From the NCBI RefSeq assembly GCF_902498845.1, contig NZ_CABVLM010000006.1, positions 186,001 through 250,000 of the forward strand: a stretch of DNA of 64,000 nt, in the 5' to 3' direction. The translations under genes and the position numbers were made by a program. This document shows positions 39,540 to 48,155 of this stretch, in pieces. Source of the stretch: Pseudoalteromonas rhizosphaerae. Lineage in GTDB: Bacteria; Pseudomonadota; Gammaproteobacteria; Enterobacterales; Alteromonadaceae. Each line of letters begins with the position of its first letter. The stretch's first letter is position 1. The notes beneath the pieces were generated by a model. That model did not search any database. It saw nothing but the letters and a program-made list of their open reading frames with translations, and was not told the DNA's origin.

Positions 39540-40859
39540 TCAACTATTGTTTCTAATATCTTCTTCTAAATCTTTTATCAAGTGCCGAACTCTTTTGGTG
39601 AATAGTGAATGAATAATATCATTACTAAGCGTTTTAATAACCTCTACATCCATATAGTTTGATAATAATTCCTTCTTTTCAGATAACGAATATCCATCAA
39701 AGTTAATAATATACTTATGATTTTTAATAACATCTCTGGAGCACTCTTTATAAGCTTTAGAAAACTTCTTTGGAATAATAATTGCGTTTAATTTGGTCTG
39801 TTTAAGTAAAGTCTTTACAGTCGCATCTAGTTTGTAAAGAATTGTCTCATCTTCCATTTGAGAGTAATAAAATAGCCACCCCCTACGCTTACCCTCGTAG
39901 ATACAACCCGTAATTCTTAAATTTAACTTATTTTCAGTTATGTATGATTTGGCATTTGTTACATATTTATGAGCATTAATAATTTTAGCTAGTGAATTTT
40001 CAATTCTCCAAATAGATTCTTTTTTAACTGTCAGTTTTCGTTTTTCAATCCAATAACCTAAGAAATCGAAACTTTTATCTAAATTATCTATTATAGTTTT
40101 GCTACCAATTTCATCGTAAGGGTGACACTCTAATTTCAGTGTATCGAAATCACTTATAACACTATTTAAAAGCTGTAGAGGCATCTCACCTTCAGAAAAG
40201 ATTAAAATATCATCAACATAGCGATTGTAAGAAGTTTTTGCTAGTTTTATATAGGTATTATCAATCTCACTGACATACATTTCAGCCAATATATTTGATA
40301 TTGAGAGCCCTTGAGGTACGCCACACACATTAACTTTTTTTCCTGTAGGGTTTACCAGAGCCTTGTTAATTAAGTCACGGGCTTCCTTACTTTTTATTTT
40401 ATTGAAAGCTTTATTTAAGAGTAATTCATGCCTAATACTGGGATAGAAATTTTTTATATCTATTTTTATGAATGATTTAAAGTTAGGATTCTTAACGTCA
40501 TTTTTTATCTTATCTAACATTATCTGGGGAATGAGGGTACTGGAGTTTTCAGGGAAAATATCTTGCAGAAATAAATGCAATGCTTTTAAAACTAATCGAT
40601 CTCTTACTGTCGGTATAGAAATCACCCTTGGATATTTTTCAACTCCTTTTGAAATTAGTTTTTCCTTATACCTACTGAACTTATACCCCCCAGTGTATAC
40701 TTTTTTAAGTATTAAATTAATTTCAGCCATAAAGTCATATCTATCATTTGCACTAATACCATCAACACCAGTTGACGGAGTGAAATGAATGTAACTCAGG
40801 TAAATATCTTTTAGGCTTTGTTCATTAAACCTTGATTTAAATAAATCATAATCGCTCAT
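39540..40859 (-). CDS. Reverse transcriptase of a predicted defence module
   Basis: 439 residues from ATG 40859, which overlaps the SLATT stop as ATGA. RT motifs in order: a priming-region IPTVRDRLVLKAL near 82, motif A SFIKIDIKNFYPSI with Asp134, motif B GVPQGLSISN at 180, motif C YNRYVDDILIF with Asp216/Asp217, and a later FDFLGYWIEKRKLTVKK. All catalytic residues are intact. The C-terminal 170 residues are helical and basic. It resembles the 'unknown group' (UG)/Abi-type RTs rather than group II intron RTs: no maturase or HNH domain is visible. The region is more AT-rich than neighbouring genes, which suggests horizontal transfer. Confidence 0.85.
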   Translation of the reverse strand: MSDYDLFKSRFNEQSLKDIYLSYIHFTPSTGVDGISANDRYDFMAEINLILKKVYTGGYKFSRYKEKLISKGVEKYPRVISIPTVRDRLVLKALHLFLQDIFPENSSTLIPQIMLDKIKNDVKNPNFKSFIKIDIKNFYPSIRHELLLNKAFNKIKSKEARDLINKALVNPTGKKVNVCGVPQGLSISNILAEMYVSEIDNTYIKLAKTSYNRYVDDILIFSEGEMPLQLLNSVISDFDTLKLECHPYDEIGSKTIIDNLDKSFDFLGYWIEKRKLTVKKESIWRIENSLAKIINAHKYVTNAKSYITENKLNLRITGCIYEGKRRGWLFYYSQMEDETILYKLDATVKTLLKQTKLNAIIIPKKFSKAYKECSRDVIKNHKYIINFDGYSLSEKKELLSNYMDVEVIKTLSNDIIHSLFTKRVRHLIKDLEEDIRNNS

Positions 40860-41440
40860 AGCATCACCACAAAAAGAATAGGCAAAGCATAAGCTAATAC
40901 TATTAATGAAGTCCGTATACAAAGATAAAAATAAAGCCTAAAGACTTCAGTTATAGATAGTTTCCTACTGCAGTTTTTATCTGCATCAAAATAGATAAAA
41001 TAAAACAAATCAAAAGATATATGATTCTCTACTGAATCGAGAAGTTCTAGGTAATAATCTTGAATCTCTAAAAAGTTATTTTTTGATTCGCACAAGCTAA
41101 GTTCAGTTGATAAACCTTGCATTGTAATATAGTTTTTCTTTAACTCCTCATATCTTGTCTTTAAATTTAATTGGGGAATAAACAGTGAAAGAGTAAATAC
41201 CGAACCTGTTGTTAAAACCATAACTATATCTGTACTTTCACTAAAAAAATGAGGCTCTTTAATAAGATATATAGAAAAAGAAAAGGTAAGAAATGAGTAC
41301 CAAACTAAAATTAAACTTGAATGGAAATAATTAGACAAAAGCCTCTCTGAGGCTCTAATTCTACACTTTCGAGTAAACCATATCTGATTTCTCAAAGCAC
41401 CTATGCTTTTAGTTAATTCTGTACTTTCCATATTTGACAT
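40856..41440 (-). CDS. SLATT-domain two-TM membrane protein
   Basis: 194 residues. Two close helices at about 40-60 and 72-90 (HSSLILVWYSFLTFSFSIYL, DIVMVLTTGSVFTLSLFI) are followed by a long helix (LNLKTRYEELKKNYITMQGL, then STELSLCES) and a third hydrophobic segment near the C terminus. This is the SLATT arrangement, and the pairing with a reverse transcriptase points to SLATT family 5. SLATT proteins are predicted pore-forming effectors in conflict systems. It is translated just before the RT (ATGA overlap), so the two should be made together. ATG 41440 has GGAG only two bases upstream. Confidence 0.78.
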   Translation of the reverse strand: MSNMESTELTKSIGALRNQIWFTRKCRIRASERLLSNYFHSSLILVWYSFLTFSFSIYLIKEPHFFSESTDIVMVLTTGSVFTLSLFIPQLNLKTRYEELKKNYITMQGLSTELSLCESKNNFLEIQDYYLELLDSVENHISFDLFYFIYFDADKNCSRKLSITEVFRLYFYLCIRTSLIVLAYALPILFVVML

Positions 41441-41549
41441 AACTCCATGAATAAAAGCTCAAGGTGGGTGTAGATACTTTTAGATAACACGTCAATAAAC
41501 ATGACATTTTGGATAAACCAAACACGTTAGTGTAGAGATTAGATTTGCC

Positions 41550-41589
41550 CACACGGATAACGTGTGAACCTTGTTTTAAAATAAAACAA
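41550..41589 (-). other. Two adjacent hairpins upstream of the SLATT gene
   Basis: CACACG-GATAA-CGTGTG (41550-41566) and TTGTTTTA-AAA-TAAAACAA (41571-41589) are both perfect. They lie about 110 bases upstream of the SLATT start, with no reliable gene between. They may be part of a leader or of an RNA associated with the RT; the sequence alone does not decide. Confidence 0.45.
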
Positions 41590-41781
41590 ATTGAAGCAAT
41601 TATTTTGACCTCAATCCCACCAAGAGCTGATTTATCATAGTGGAAAAAATTCACTACATCAACAATATAGATAACACAATCTGAGGAAAAGGTCCTGCAT
41701 CTAGCTAAACTCAAACACCAATCTCACGTTTAACACCCTTCCCCCGTCATCACGCCCTGAAAATAAGTAATTGATGAGTAA

Positions 41782-42079
41782 TATCGCGCATGGCAGGATT
41801 TTGTTCCCGACAAATCCTAAGTACCTACATCCATGTAGGCAATGCGCGATAAGGCGAAACTAGGCCATGGGTGAAAAGCGTAGCTTTGAACGAGAGGCCA
41901 TGGATGGCCGAACTGGGGAGCGTACATGGATGTGAAAGTTGGCCTATCTTCGTCGTTTACGTTCACATCAATTATGCGTTGAAGGATTAAGCGTGATGCT
42001 CGGGGCGCCGTGGTGTTCCAAGGGGCGACCGGCGGCAGCTGCCAGCAATCTGGCAAAGAACCTTGAATAAGGTTTCTTT
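41782..42079 (+). ncRNA. Structured non-coding element, possible ncRNA ending in a terminator
   Basis: A chain of nested inverted repeats. TATCGCGCAT (41782-41791) pairs with ATGCGCGATA (41842-41851) and encloses two hairpins, AGGATTT/AAATCCT (41795-41818) and CCTACAT-CC-ATGTAGG (41824-41839). TAGGCCA (41861) pairs with TGGCCTA (41940-41946) around GGCCAT-GG-ATGGCC (41896-41909) and ACAT-GG-ATGT (41924-41933). TGCCAG-CAAT-CTGGCA (42040-42055) follows. The last hairpin AAAGAACCTT-GAAT-AAGGTTTCTTT (42055-42079) looks like an intrinsic terminator. Base composition is richer in G+C than the RT genes beside it. Strand is inferred from that last hairpin. Not a family I can name; a repeated genomic element is the main alternative. 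Confidence 0.45.
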
Positions 42080-42128
42080 AAACAGTTAGCGAGTTTGAAA
42101 GCGACAAGTTAGCAAGCAATGACCAACA

Positions 42129-43193
42129 GTTACACGCGCCAGCAAGCTTAGCGCCTACGGTGATGAACTTATCACTGGTGTTAAACCCTTCGGCTGAAGC
42201 CATCTCCTACAACCAATATTTAAGCTCTGTGCAGCGCAGCGCCTCTGTGCTCTCGGTGGTGATATTCACTTTTTCACCCTAAAGGGCAACCTACAATTTA
42301 AACGCCCCCATTGGTTTTATCGTTGCACTTTAGCCAACCAAACCTCGCGCGCCAGCAAGCTTAGCGCCTACGGTGGTGAACTTATCACTGGTGTTAAACC
42401 CTTCGTGGCTAAAGCCATCTCCTACTTCCAATATTTAACTTCTGTGCAGCGAAGCGCCTCTGTGCCCTCGGTGGTGATATTCACTTTTTCGCCCTAAAGG
42501 ACGACCTACAATTTAAACGCCCCATTGGTTTTATCGTTGCACTTTAGCCAACCAAACCACGCGCGCCAGCAAGCTTAGCGCCTACGGTGGTGAACTTATC
42601 ACTGGTATTAAACCCTTCGTGGCTAAAGCCAGCTCCTACTTCCAATATTTAACCTCTGTGTAGCGAAGCCCCTCTGTGCTCTCGGTGGTGATATTCAATT
42701 TTTTCACCCTAAAGGGCGACCTACAATTTAAACGCCCCCCATTGGTTTTATCGTTGCACTTTAGCTAACCAAACCACGCGCGCCAGCAAGCTTAGCTGCT
42801 ACGATAGTTAACTCTATCACTGGTGTTAAACCCTTCGTGGCTAAAGCCATCTCCTACTTCCAATATTTAACCTCTGTGTAGCGCAGCGCCTCTGTGTTCT
42901 CAGTGGTGAAAATTCACTTTTTTCGCCCTAAAGGGCGACCTAAAATATAAAGTGGCTAGGCTCTAGGAAGTGACTAGGTACTAGGATTGTTCCGTAGTTC
43001 GTCGCCCGCCGCACGAAGCCATAGCCACACGCGCCAGCAAGCTTAGCGCCTACGGTGGTTAACTTATCACTGCTGTTAAACCCTTCGTGGCTAAAGCCAT
43101 CTCCTACATCCACTATTTAACCTCTGTGCAGCGCGAAGCGCCTCTGTGCTTTCGGTGGTGAAATTCACTTTTTCGCCCTAAAGGGCGGCCTAC
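42129..43193. repeat. Tandem array of about five 214-bp REP-containing units
   Basis: The landmark AGCAAGCTTAG occurs at 42141, 42354, 42568, 42785 and 43036, giving periods of 213, 214, 217 and 251 bases; the last is longer because about 40 extra bases are inserted. Each unit holds three small palindromes ending CTAC on the plus strand: CGCCAGCAAGCTTAGCGCCTAC-like, TGGCTAAAGCCA followed by CTCCTAC, and CGCCCTAAAGGGCG followed by CTAC. No coding potential is visible. Copies differ by scattered substitutions and small indels. The array runs up to the stop codon of the next minus-strand gene. Confidence 0.9.
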
Positions 43194-43726
43194 TTTTTAA
43201 ACTGGTAATCTTTTATATAACGATAATCAAATTCAGTATCGTCTAACACTTGGCAGTGGTCGTTAAAATCATCGCTGAGCATGCAATAGATATCAATTTT
43301 TACTGATTGTTCTTCAATATTTTTAGCAAAGCTGGTGAGTAACTGCCTGCCTTTTTTAGCGTCCATATAACAACCAAATTCATAAATACTGTAAAGCCTT
43401 GCAAAGGTATCGCCGCCCTCTTCTGCTTGCGAGATAAGTGCGTCACCGGTTTTACTATCGAGTATTTTTCCTAGTATAAATTGAGCGCGCGGGTTGCTTT
43501 TTTGCTCTGCTAAATAACGCAGTATTAATTGCGCTTGATAGCTATCTTGCGGGTAATTACCTAAGTAGCGCCCTTGAACATCAAACTGCCTACCTGAATA
43601 GTAAGCAAAAGCATAAGTAAGTGCTTTATGCTGGCTTATTGCAGCGAGCGCTTCATCACTGGTATCAATGTGCTTATCGCGAAACTCGGCTGCGCGCGCT
43701 GCTTGCTGATTTTTTTCATTTTCCAT
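43190..43726 (-). CDS. Unknown protein with Sel1-like helical pattern
   Basis: 178 residues from ATG 43726 (MENEKNQQAARAAEFRDKHI). A longer frame exists, but its extra N terminus is a shadow of the upstream gene. The segment SYQAQLILRYLAEQKSNPRA followed by QFILGKILDSKTGDALI suggests short helical repeats. Four cysteines cluster in the last 60 residues. No signal peptide. The last codons abut the REP array. It overlaps the upstream gene by 91 bases in another frame. Family not recognised. Confidence 0.5.
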   Translation of the reverse strand: MENEKNQQAARAAEFRDKHIDTSDEALAAISQHKALTYAFAYYSGRQFDVQGRYLGNYPQDSYQAQLILRYLAEQKSNPRAQFILGKILDSKTGDALISQAEEGGDTFARLYSIYEFGCYMDAKKGRQLLTSFAKNIEEQSVKIDIYCMLSDDFNDHCQVLDDTEFDYRYIKDYQFKK

Positions 43727-44271
43727 GTACTGTACCCTTGAAAAATGAGCACCGCAATGGCAACAATATAACCAACCACAAAAGTCAGCACTAGCAACAA
43801 AGGTAAAACAACAAACCACCTGTTTTTTAACTTTTTTTGTTGTATATAATCAGGGCACGCAAAATAAGCATCAAATGCTTTATAGTCATGCATTGAGATG
43901 TTGATACGCGATAGATAGGCAGCGCTCCAGGCGCCGAGTACATAAACGCCAATCAAAATAACGGACAGCACATTGCCGCCGACCACTATTTGAAAATCCC
44001 ATGCGAGTAAAACAATACACGCATGAGACACAAAACCTATTACAGAGAATAATCGTTCATAGCCACGACCATGAAATCTAACAGCTAAACCTATTAACGC
44101 GCCGCTGAGCCATAGCATAACAGCTCCTGCTGCTGGCTTTAATTCATAAATAAATACCCACAGCACTAAAATAGGTATACACCAAAAGACTGTGCCTAAT
44201 GCGGCTGCCAATGCATTTTGTTTTGTTATTTTTTCTATTACATTGTTTTGAAAGTTGCTCTGAGCTGACAC
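43636..44271 (-). CDS. Unknown multi-pass membrane protein
   Basis: 211 residues with five or six hydrophobic segments (about 23-42, 47-63, 74-92, 98-115, 150-178). A soluble stretch MHDYKAFDAYFACPDYIQQK precedes the last helix pair. The final 30 residues (KMKKISKQRAQPSFAISTLI) lie in the 91-base overlap with the next gene and look less protein-like, so a frameshift near 43730 that displaced an earlier stop is possible. Function unknown. Confidence 0.5.
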   Translation of the reverse strand: MSAQSNFQNNVIEKITKQNALAAALGTVFWCIPILVLWVFIYELKPAAGAVMLWLSGALIGLAVRFHGRGYERLFSVIGFVSHACIVLLAWDFQIVVGGNVLSVILIGVYVLGAWSAAYLSRINISMHDYKAFDAYFACPDYIQQKKLKNRWFVVLPLLLVLTFVVGYIVAIAVLIFQGYSTWKMKKISKQRAQPSFAISTLIPVMKRSLQ

Positions 44272-44493
44272 GGTAAATCCCTATACGATTGTAAAAATTG
44301 TTAATATATTCTATTTCTAACTTCAATACATCCCCAGTACAACGCAAAGCATAAGTAGCAACTTACTGAACCCTTCTATACTTCCTCCTATCTCATTTTT
44401 TCTGTTACTAATCGCACTTTTGTGAAAGTTAATAACAATTAAACTATTAACACGCTACTCTATTTACATCGTGTTTAAAAAATTGGAGTCATC

Positions 44494-45639
44494 ATGAAGA
44501 CGTCTTTTTACACCAGTTTAGCTATTGCTATGGTCAGTTTATCTACCTTGCAGGCGTGTGCGCAGCAAGCGGAACAAGAAATCCCTGTCGCTAAAAGCGC
44601 TGATAAGTATCAGCTTGAATTAGTTGCTCAAGGGGTAAATATTCCTTGGGGAATGGCGTGGCTTAACGGGAAAGATTTATTAGTAACAGACCGCGCTGGT
44701 GAGCTTAGGCTAATTCGTAATGGCAAACTGCTAGAACAAAAAATTGCAGGGCTGCCTAACATGCATGCGGAAGGTCAAGGCGGCTTATTAGATATCGAGC
44801 TTGATCCTAACTTTAAAGATAATGGCTGGATCTACTTTTCTTACTCAGGTTATGAAGGCGATGAAGAAGGCTACAATACATCCATTATGCGTGCGCGCTT
44901 AAAAGATATGGTACTAGTCGAATCGCAGCTGCTGTTCGACGGCACGCCAAACACCACAACCAGCAAACATTACGGCTCGCGTATTGAATTTGATAAAGAC
45001 GGTTACTTGTACTTTTCGATTGGTGATCGCGGCGCGCGTGATGTTCACCCACAAAGCTTAGAGTATGATGCAGGAAAAATTCACCGCATTAATGCTGATG
45101 GCACAATCCCTAAGTCAAACCCGTTTGTTAATCAGCCAAACGCACGTAAGAGTATATACTCTTATGGCCACAGAAACCCACAAGGCATGGCTATGCATCC
45201 AGAAACGGGGGCAATTTGGAGTCATGAACACGGTCCTCGCGGTGGTGATGAAATCAATATTATTAAAGCGGGTGCTAACTACGGCTGGCCAGAAGTAACT
45301 CATGGCATCAATTACATTGGTACCAAAATTACTGATGAAACAAGCCGCGAAGGTATGCAACAACCCGATTGGGTGTGGGTGCCGTCTATCGCCCCTTCTG
45401 GGATGGAGTTTGTTACAAGCAGCAAATACCCGCAGTGGCAAGGTCATGTGCTTGTTGGCGCTATGAAGTTTGCACACTTAGTATTGGTTGAACTTGATGG
45501 TAATAAAGTAACGGGTCACAGCAAGCTATTTGAAGGTGCTGGCCGCGTGCGCAGTATTGCAACCCACCCTAATGGCGATTTATATCTGGGTATTGATGGT
45601 ATGGGAATTTACCGTATCGTGCCTAATAGTAAAATCTAA
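44494..45639 (+). CDS. PQQ-dependent sugar dehydrogenase (Asd/YliI-like)
   Basis: 381 residues with a lipoprotein-type signal ending LSTLQAC. A six-bladed propeller of the glucose/sorbosone dehydrogenase family is indicated by ANIPWG-type NIPWGMAWLNGKDLL, AEGQGGLLDIELDPNFKDN, GSRIEFDKDGYLYFSIGDRG, SYGHRNPQGMAMHPETGAIW and EHGPRGGDEINIIKAGANYG. These include the conserved catalytic and PQQ-contact His/Arg blocks. It would oxidise aldoses in the periplasm. Single gene with a strong terminator. Confidence 0.92.
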   Translation: MKTSFYTSLAIAMVSLSTLQACAQQAEQEIPVAKSADKYQLELVAQGVNIPWGMAWLNGKDLLVTDRAGELRLIRNGKLLEQKIAGLPNMHAEGQGGLLDIELDPNFKDNGWIYFSYSGYEGDEEGYNTSIMRARLKDMVLVESQLLFDGTPNTTTSKHYGSRIEFDKDGYLYFSIGDRGARDVHPQSLEYDAGKIHRINADGTIPKSNPFVNQPNARKSIYSYGHRNPQGMAMHPETGAIWSHEHGPRGGDEINIIKAGANYGWPEVTHGINYIGTKITDETSREGMQQPDWVWVPSIAPSGMEFVTSSKYPQWQGHVLVGAMKFAHLVLVELDGNKVTGHSKLFEGAGRVRSIATHPNGDLYLGIDGMGIYRIVPNSKI

Positions 45640-45662
45640 CGATTAATACACGCAATGTGATG

Positions 45663-45687
45663 AAGCCCTCTAATTGAGGGCTTTTTG
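45663..45687 (+). terminator. Intrinsic terminator after the sugar dehydrogenase
   Basis: AAGCCCTC/GAGGGCTT with loop TAATT, then TTTGCATTTTT. It sits 23 bases past the stop codon. Confidence 0.88.
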
Positions 45688-45710
45688 CATTTTTAGATGG
45701 TTTGGATGTA

Positions 45711-47309
45711 TTACTGCGGCCCTGTACCGCCGTCAACTTGACTGCCTAAGCTATTGGCATTGTCTAAACTGTATGGGTATAACTGAATATCGTTAAAGAT
45801 GTTAGCGCCATTGTCGCGATACTGATCAGTTGCTGATACGCCAGTATACACATTTCCTGACGCGCTAAAGTAGCCTGAGCCTTGGTTCCAATGTGGTTTT
45901 GCACTGTTTTCAAAGTAATTGTTTTCAACTAATACTTCAGCGCCATTACCTGCGCTAATTGCAAAATAAGTAATATTTTTCCAATAGTTATTAAACATGT
46001 GTACACGTGAATTATAACCATCTACTTTAGGGTTGCGCCCTGCTGCAGTGTCCCAAAAGTTATGATGCGCTGTGACTTGTGAGTTTTTGAATAAATGAGT
46101 GTACCAATGTTGGTTAGCACACACTTGCGTATTATAACCATAAAAGCGGTTCCAGCTTAAAGTGACATTTTGGCTATTGCCAATATCAATATAACCGTCA
46201 CTAATTTTATTAAACGCCATATGATCAATCCAGATGTGGCTACTGTCATCAACAGAAATAGCATCCCCCGCTTCAACTAATGCAGGGTTAATATCTTCAA
46301 GTAAAATATTACGTATGATGATATTTCGATCATTACTGATCACTAAGCTTGCGCCGATAATTTTTGAGTTTTTCCCCAATCCTTCAAGGGTTTTATTTGA
46401 GCGAACACGAAGACGAGAGTCATTACGTGTAACGTTAACCGTGTTGTTGGAGCTGCTACCTAATTCACTACAACTTTGGTTACCAACCGGTAAGCGATAC
46501 CAGGTTTTACCGTAATCGCCCCATGTGCCACAATCGAGTGGACATGCTGCAACAGTTCGGTTTGCCGTATGGCAGTTAATCGTTGTATTGTCAGGAACTT
46601 GAATAACCGCTGTTGATGTTGAGTTTAATGCGGCTGTTAAAGCACTGCAGCTAGTAACAATCGTCGGTGATACATTACCGCCACCTGTGGTGGTCGCCAG
46701 ACCATCGCTGCCTGGTTGTGCTGCAAAACCAATTAAACCAGCTGTTGTTTGGCCGCCACCACTACTGCTACCACAACTACCTGAAACAGGGTTAATATAC
46801 CAGCGCTGTGAACTGCCACCCGCATCATCATTTTGATACACATTGGCACCGTTTTGCGAACCCGCCACAGTTAATGACTTTTGCGTAAGTTTATTAACAA
46901 TATTAAAGCCTCCCGATGAAGACAACTTCAGCTGCCAACGTTGATTGTCACCTTGCCAATCGTCATACACCACAATATTAGCGCCATTAGACTGTGACGA
47001 GTTGAGTACATCAAGTACTTGGTTATTATGTTGCGAACGAATAGTCCAGTAACCATCACTGCCTTTAGTAAAAGCAAACTTCTGGTTTGTCCCCCCCCAA
47101 TATTGATAGCTAATTACATCCGGTGCGCCACTAGTATCAGACGTATTTACATCTAATGCCAAGCTAGAGCCACGGTTAATTACAGAGTAAACCTCACCTG
47201 AGGTGGGCATAGTTGTACAATTTTCTGCCAATGTAGCAAAGCTACAAGTAGATAACAGAAGTAAAAACAAAGTCTTTTTCCGTTGTATCAGTGTTGTCAT
47301 AACGCTCAT
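45711..47309 (-). CDS. Pectate lyase (PL1) with N-terminal ricin-type CBM13
   Basis: 532 residues from ATG 47309 (GGAG seven bases upstream), with a signal peptide cleaved near TLA-ENC. Residues about 35-180 form a ricin-B/CBM13 trefoil with three repeats (DVNTSDTSGAPDVISYQYWG, QVLDVLNSSQSNGANIVVYD, SLTVAGSQNGANVYQNDDAG). A Ser/Gly linker follows. The PL1 parallel beta-helix begins near 190 and has IWIDHMAFNKISDGYIDI (Ca-binding DGYIDI) and NVTLSWNRFYGYN. It cleaves pectate by beta-elimination. No other pectin genes are beside it. Confidence 0.92.
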   Translation of the reverse strand: MSVMTTLIQRKKTLFLLLLSTCSFATLAENCTTMPTSGEVYSVINRGSSLALDVNTSDTSGAPDVISYQYWGGTNQKFAFTKGSDGYWTIRSQHNNQVLDVLNSSQSNGANIVVYDDWQGDNQRWQLKLSSSGGFNIVNKLTQKSLTVAGSQNGANVYQNDDAGGSSQRWYINPVSGSCGSSSGGGQTTAGLIGFAAQPGSDGLATTTGGGNVSPTIVTSCSALTAALNSTSTAVIQVPDNTTINCHTANRTVAACPLDCGTWGDYGKTWYRLPVGNQSCSELGSSSNNTVNVTRNDSRLRVRSNKTLEGLGKNSKIIGASLVISNDRNIIIRNILLEDINPALVEAGDAISVDDSSHIWIDHMAFNKISDGYIDIGNSQNVTLSWNRFYGYNTQVCANQHWYTHLFKNSQVTAHHNFWDTAAGRNPKVDGYNSRVHMFNNYWKNITYFAISAGNGAEVLVENNYFENSAKPHWNQGSGYFSASGNVYTGVSATDQYRDNGANIFNDIQLYPYSLDNANSLGSQVDGGTGPQ

Positions 47310-47705
47310 TCTTTTGCTCCAATTTATGCCATTCCTTGAATGGTGTTGTGTAAAATGCAAATCCTGCACTTAGGTACAAACAGTTAATAATTATCGTTTG
47401 CGCACTTATATTAGGATCATTTATATTACAAATAAAGCTAATTGTTAAATAAAAGTAAACTACAGTCATTATCGACTGTGAGATTTTTAAAGCTTAATAG
47501 CTAAATTAGTATTGAAATTCGCTAATTTTAGGGTGTAAATTAATATATCAGCGACTTATACCGTTTTATTATTGTGTAATAGTATGACAAGTCTTTAGCG
47601 AGGTACGACTACACTAGAAACAAATCAAAAAGTCGTTTTTTTACAATTCTTTTTATTTATCCGTCAATAAACTAGCTAATAGTTATTTATCGATTTGGAA
47701 CTATT
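47310..47705. other. Divergent promoter region, pectate lyase and AhpD-like gene
   Basis: About 395 AT-rich bases with no gene. It must carry both divergent promoters; I cannot point to a convincing operator. Confidence 0.4.
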
Positions 47706-48155
47706 ATGAAAAGAGCGAATTACGTTAATATCGAACCCGAGTTAATGACCTACTTGATTGCTCAAGAAGCACTGATCAAACAGAAAGTCGAGGCTACCTT
47801 TGGAGTGACAATTTGGGAGCTGCTAAAACTAAGAGCGTCACAGTTAAACCAATGCGCATATTGTTTAGCCATGCATAGCAAACAAGCACTGGAGTATGGC
47901 GAGAGCATTAACCGCATTATTGCCCTCAATGCGTGGCAAGACACGCCACTTTATAACGATAAAGAACGTGCTGCATTAGCGCTTTGCGAGAAGTTGACTT
48001 TGTCACAGAACATTGATGATGACTTTTACCAAACACTTTCAGCATTATTTGATCAACCAAGTTTAGTTACCCTCACCGTAGCAATTAATGCTATAAATAG
48101 CTGGAATCGTATGGTGAAAATGTTTAAACCGACAGTCGAGTTTAATGAACGATAA
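47706..48155 (+). CDS. AhpD-like carboxymuconolactone decarboxylase-family protein
   Basis: 149 residues. The redox motif C-x2-C with a downstream His is in NQCAYCLAMHSKQALEYGES, as in AhpD-like alkylhydroperoxidases. The later DTPLYNDKERAALALCEKLT is also typical. It probably protects against peroxides or acts as a small oxidoreductase. Its final codons overlap the start (ATG 48145) of the AraC regulator. Confidence 0.9.
   Translation: MKRANYVNIEPELMTYLIAQEALIKQKVEATFGVTIWELLKLRASQLNQCAYCLAMHSKQALEYGESINRIIALNAWQDTPLYNDKERAALALCEKLTLSQNIDDDFYQTLSALFDQPSLVTLTVAINAINSWNRMVKMFKPTVEFNER

Noticed and set aside
39540..41440. Group II intron or classical retron
   Set aside because: The RT lacks visible maturase and HNH parts, no intron ends are seen, and the partner is a SLATT membrane protein; no clear msr/msd fold was found, though this cannot be excluded without folding tools.
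41409..41714. Open frame of 101 codons on the minus strand before the SLATT gene
   Set aside because: It overlaps the SLATT start in another frame, has no ribosome site, and its composition is not protein-like; the hairpins in it favour a non-coding leader.
41817..42056. Open frame of 79 codons on the minus strand
   Set aside because: It lies entirely in the palindrome-rich element; its Trp/Pro-rich translation reflects the inverted repeats rather than a conserved protein.
41755..42085. Integrase attachment site or attC cassette array
   Set aside because: No integrase, no core 7-mer pair and no gene cassettes; the structure is closer to a folded RNA or repeat element.
42129..43193. CRISPR array
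   Set aside because: The units are about 214 bases and alike along their whole length, with no short repeat/unique spacer alternation and no cas genes.
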